DNA of 64,000 bases, taken from positions 24,143-88,142 of the forward strand of contig CAVZAE010000016.1 of assembly GCA_963773195.1 (NCBI GenBank), written 5' to 3'. The notes under the pieces are model-generated. The model did not search any database and was not told the DNA's origin. It saw only the letters and a program-made list of their open reading frames with translations. Shown here piece by piece: positions 62,415 to 64,000 of this stretch (position 1 is its first letter; each line of letters begins with the position of its first letter). The DNA comes from CAIWHR01 sp963773195. Lineage in GTDB: Bacteria > Pseudomonadota > Gammaproteobacteria > Burkholderiales > Casimicrobiaceae. The position numbers were made by a program, and so were the translations under genes.

Positions 62415-64000
62415 TCACTCAGAAACCGCCGACGCGCCGAACACGCCACCTGCGGCCCGGGGATCGTCTTTGGGCGGTTCAGGATTTCCTCTTTCGAGAA
62501 ACCCGGCCTCACTTCCGCGCGGTCGCCCGCGCCGTCCACCAGCTCGGCGCGATTTTCGATGCCTTGCCGGCCTTCCGCGGGACCCGGCGCGGACACGACG
62601 CCGGACAGGTTCAGCTTGAGCGATGCCGGAGGAGCCAGTGTCAGGTCGTCTCTGCCGTACGAGCGACACCGAGCCGGCACCAGGTTGGACTCTTCGCCTG
62701 CGCCCTGAACTTTATGACGATGATCCGGCCCTCACGGTCGACGGCCTCGATCCCCAGGCGATCGGCCATGATGCGGATCCGGCCGTAATCCGCGAGGTTG
62801 AGGAACGAGTCCGGCGATGGGCCGTACCGGTCTGCCGCTTCCTCGAGCACCCGGTCGATTTCGTCTTCGCGGCGGGCGGCCGCCACCTTGCGGTAGAGCA
62901 TGAGCCGCTGGTTCATGTCCGGCCACGTACGGCTCATCAATCCTCAGGTCGACGCCAAGATTGACGGTCGCGCGGACGTCGTCTTCGATTTCTTCGCCCT
63001 TGAGCTCCCGGACCGTCTGCTCGAGCAGCTTCATGTACATCTCGAATCCGACCGTCTCGATGTGCCCGCTCTGTTCGCCGCCAAGCAGGTTGCCCGCGCC
63101 GCGGATTTCAAGGTCGAGCGCAGCCACGCGAAACCCGCTGCCAAGGTCGCTGAACTCCTTGATCGCCGCCAGGCGCTTCTTCGCGACGGGCGACAGGTTC
63201 TCTTCTGGCGGAATCAGCAAGTACGCGTGACGCCGGGCGATCCGACTGGCCGACACGGCCCCGAAGCTGGTAGAGCTGCGACAAGCCGTATCGGTCGGCG
63301 CGGTTGATGATGATGGTGTTGGCGTTCGGAATGTCCAGGCCGTTCTCGACAATCGTGGTCGCCAGCAACACATCGAACTTTCTGGCGACGAAGTCGAGCA
63401 TGGCGCGTTCGAGCACGTCCTCGCTCATCTGTCCGTGGCCGACGACGACGCGCGCTTCCGGGACGAGGCGCTGAATCAACTGTCCGATCGAGAAAATGGA
63501 CTCCACGCGGTTGTGGACGAAGTACACCTGGCCGTCGCGGGCAAGCTCGCCTCGGATGGCGCGAGCGATCACCTGCTGATCGAACTTGAGGACATTCGTC
63601 TGAATGGACAGGCGATCCTTCGGAGGGGTCTGGATGATCGACATGTCGCGGATCCCGACGAGCGACATGTTGAGCGTTCGAGGGATCGGCGTGGCGGTCA
63701 TCGTCGAGACGTCCACCTTCTTCCTGATCTGCTTGATGCGCTCCTTGTGGGCGACGCCAAACCGCTGCTCCTCGTCCACAACGGCAAAACCCAGGTCGCG
63801 GAATTGCACGTCCTTCGACAGCAGGCGGTGCGTGCCGACGATGATGTCCACTTTGCCGGCGGCGAGGTCGCCGAGGGTCTGTTGCTGCTCGGCTTTCGTC
63901 CGGAAGCGGCTGACCATGTCGATCCGGACAGGGAAGCCCGCGAAGCGTTCCTTCAGCGTCTTTTCGTGCTGGAACGCGAGCACGGTGGTCAGCGATGGTC
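62415..64000 (-). pseudogene. mfd: Transcription-repair coupling factor Mfd, C-terminal part, frameshifted and open at the right edge
   Basis: Mfd removes stalled RNA polymerase and recruits UvrA. Motor-domain motifs are clear: VDEEQRFGVAHKERIK (DEEQ), TATPIPRTLNMSL, GHGQMSEDVLERAM, LLATTIVENGLDIPNANTIII and YQLRGRVGQSDR. A second frame has AIKEFSDLGSGFRVAALDLEIRGAGNLLGGEQSG; a third has RKVAAARREDEIDRVLEEAADRYG (C-terminal domain). Indels are needed near 63,245, 62,935 and 62,690. The 5' half lies beyond the window. The exact 3' end is uncertain because of further indels. Confidence 0.85.

Overview
The window is GC-rich, densely coded DNA. From position 1 to about 59,690 it looks like one betaproteobacterial chromosome, probably from an uncultured environmental lineage. 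The evidence is conserved gene neighbourhoods: dapF-DUF484-xerC; TPR protein-lolB-ispE-tRNA(Gln)-prs-rplY-pth-ychF; mutM beside a dynamin-like GTPase; rsmD-coaD-ferredoxin; ftsY-rpoH; def-fmt-rsmB-DUF4390-ntrY-ntrX; ubiK-torF-glnK-amtB; and the proteobacterial type of gshA. From about 59,690 to the end the DNA looks foreign. A dusB gene is cut off in frame and joined to the tail of an ABC solute-binding protein. The following genes (vanZ-like, a NusG-like antiterminator, a SurA/PpiC-type isomerase, mfd) fit another phylum, possibly Acidobacteriota, and three of them are broken by many small frameshifts. I read this as an assembly chimera followed by poorly polished sequence.

Layout. 1-1.5 kb: gcvH and gcvT behind a tandem glycine riboswitch with its own terminator. 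1.7-5.9 kb: a small cytochrome c, a YyaL/DUF255 protein and a frameshifted conserved hypothetical. 6.2-8.5 kb: kbl-tdh (threonine to glycine), which fits with the glycine cleavage genes. 8.6-11.7 kb: comM and a divergent membrane glycosyltransferase. 11.7-15.1 kb: ubiK and the nitrogen-control unit torF-glnK-amtB, with a sigma-54 promoter and an NtrC-type palindrome. 15.2-17.0 kb: gshA-dinB. 17.1-21.1 kb: a secreted DUF1800/DUF1501 pair, each gene with a frameshift. 21.5-32.1 kb: recombination, lysine, ribosome, nucleotide and envelope housekeeping genes. 32.2-38.9 kb: mutM, the dynamin-like GTPase, coaD/rsmD, ftsY, and rpoH behind a perfect CIRCE operator. 39-47.9 kb: one long leftward run from def to kup, including ntrYX. 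48.1-53.3 kb: a LysM protein, dprA (frameshifted) and a topoisomerase III-like gene. 53.3-59.7 kb: a carbohydrate or organic-acid uptake and catabolism cluster (DSD1-type PLP enzyme, Gfo/Idh oxidoreductase, amidohydrolase, ABC importer).

The most unusual item is an interspersed repeat of about 115-123 bp. It begins directly after the TAG stop codon of three unrelated genes (cytochrome c, prs, dynamin-like GTPase), always in the orientation of the upstream gene. It keeps two hairpins although the stem sequences differ, and one hairpin has a GNRA-type loop. I see no CRISPR array, prophage, insertion sequence or rRNA in the window.
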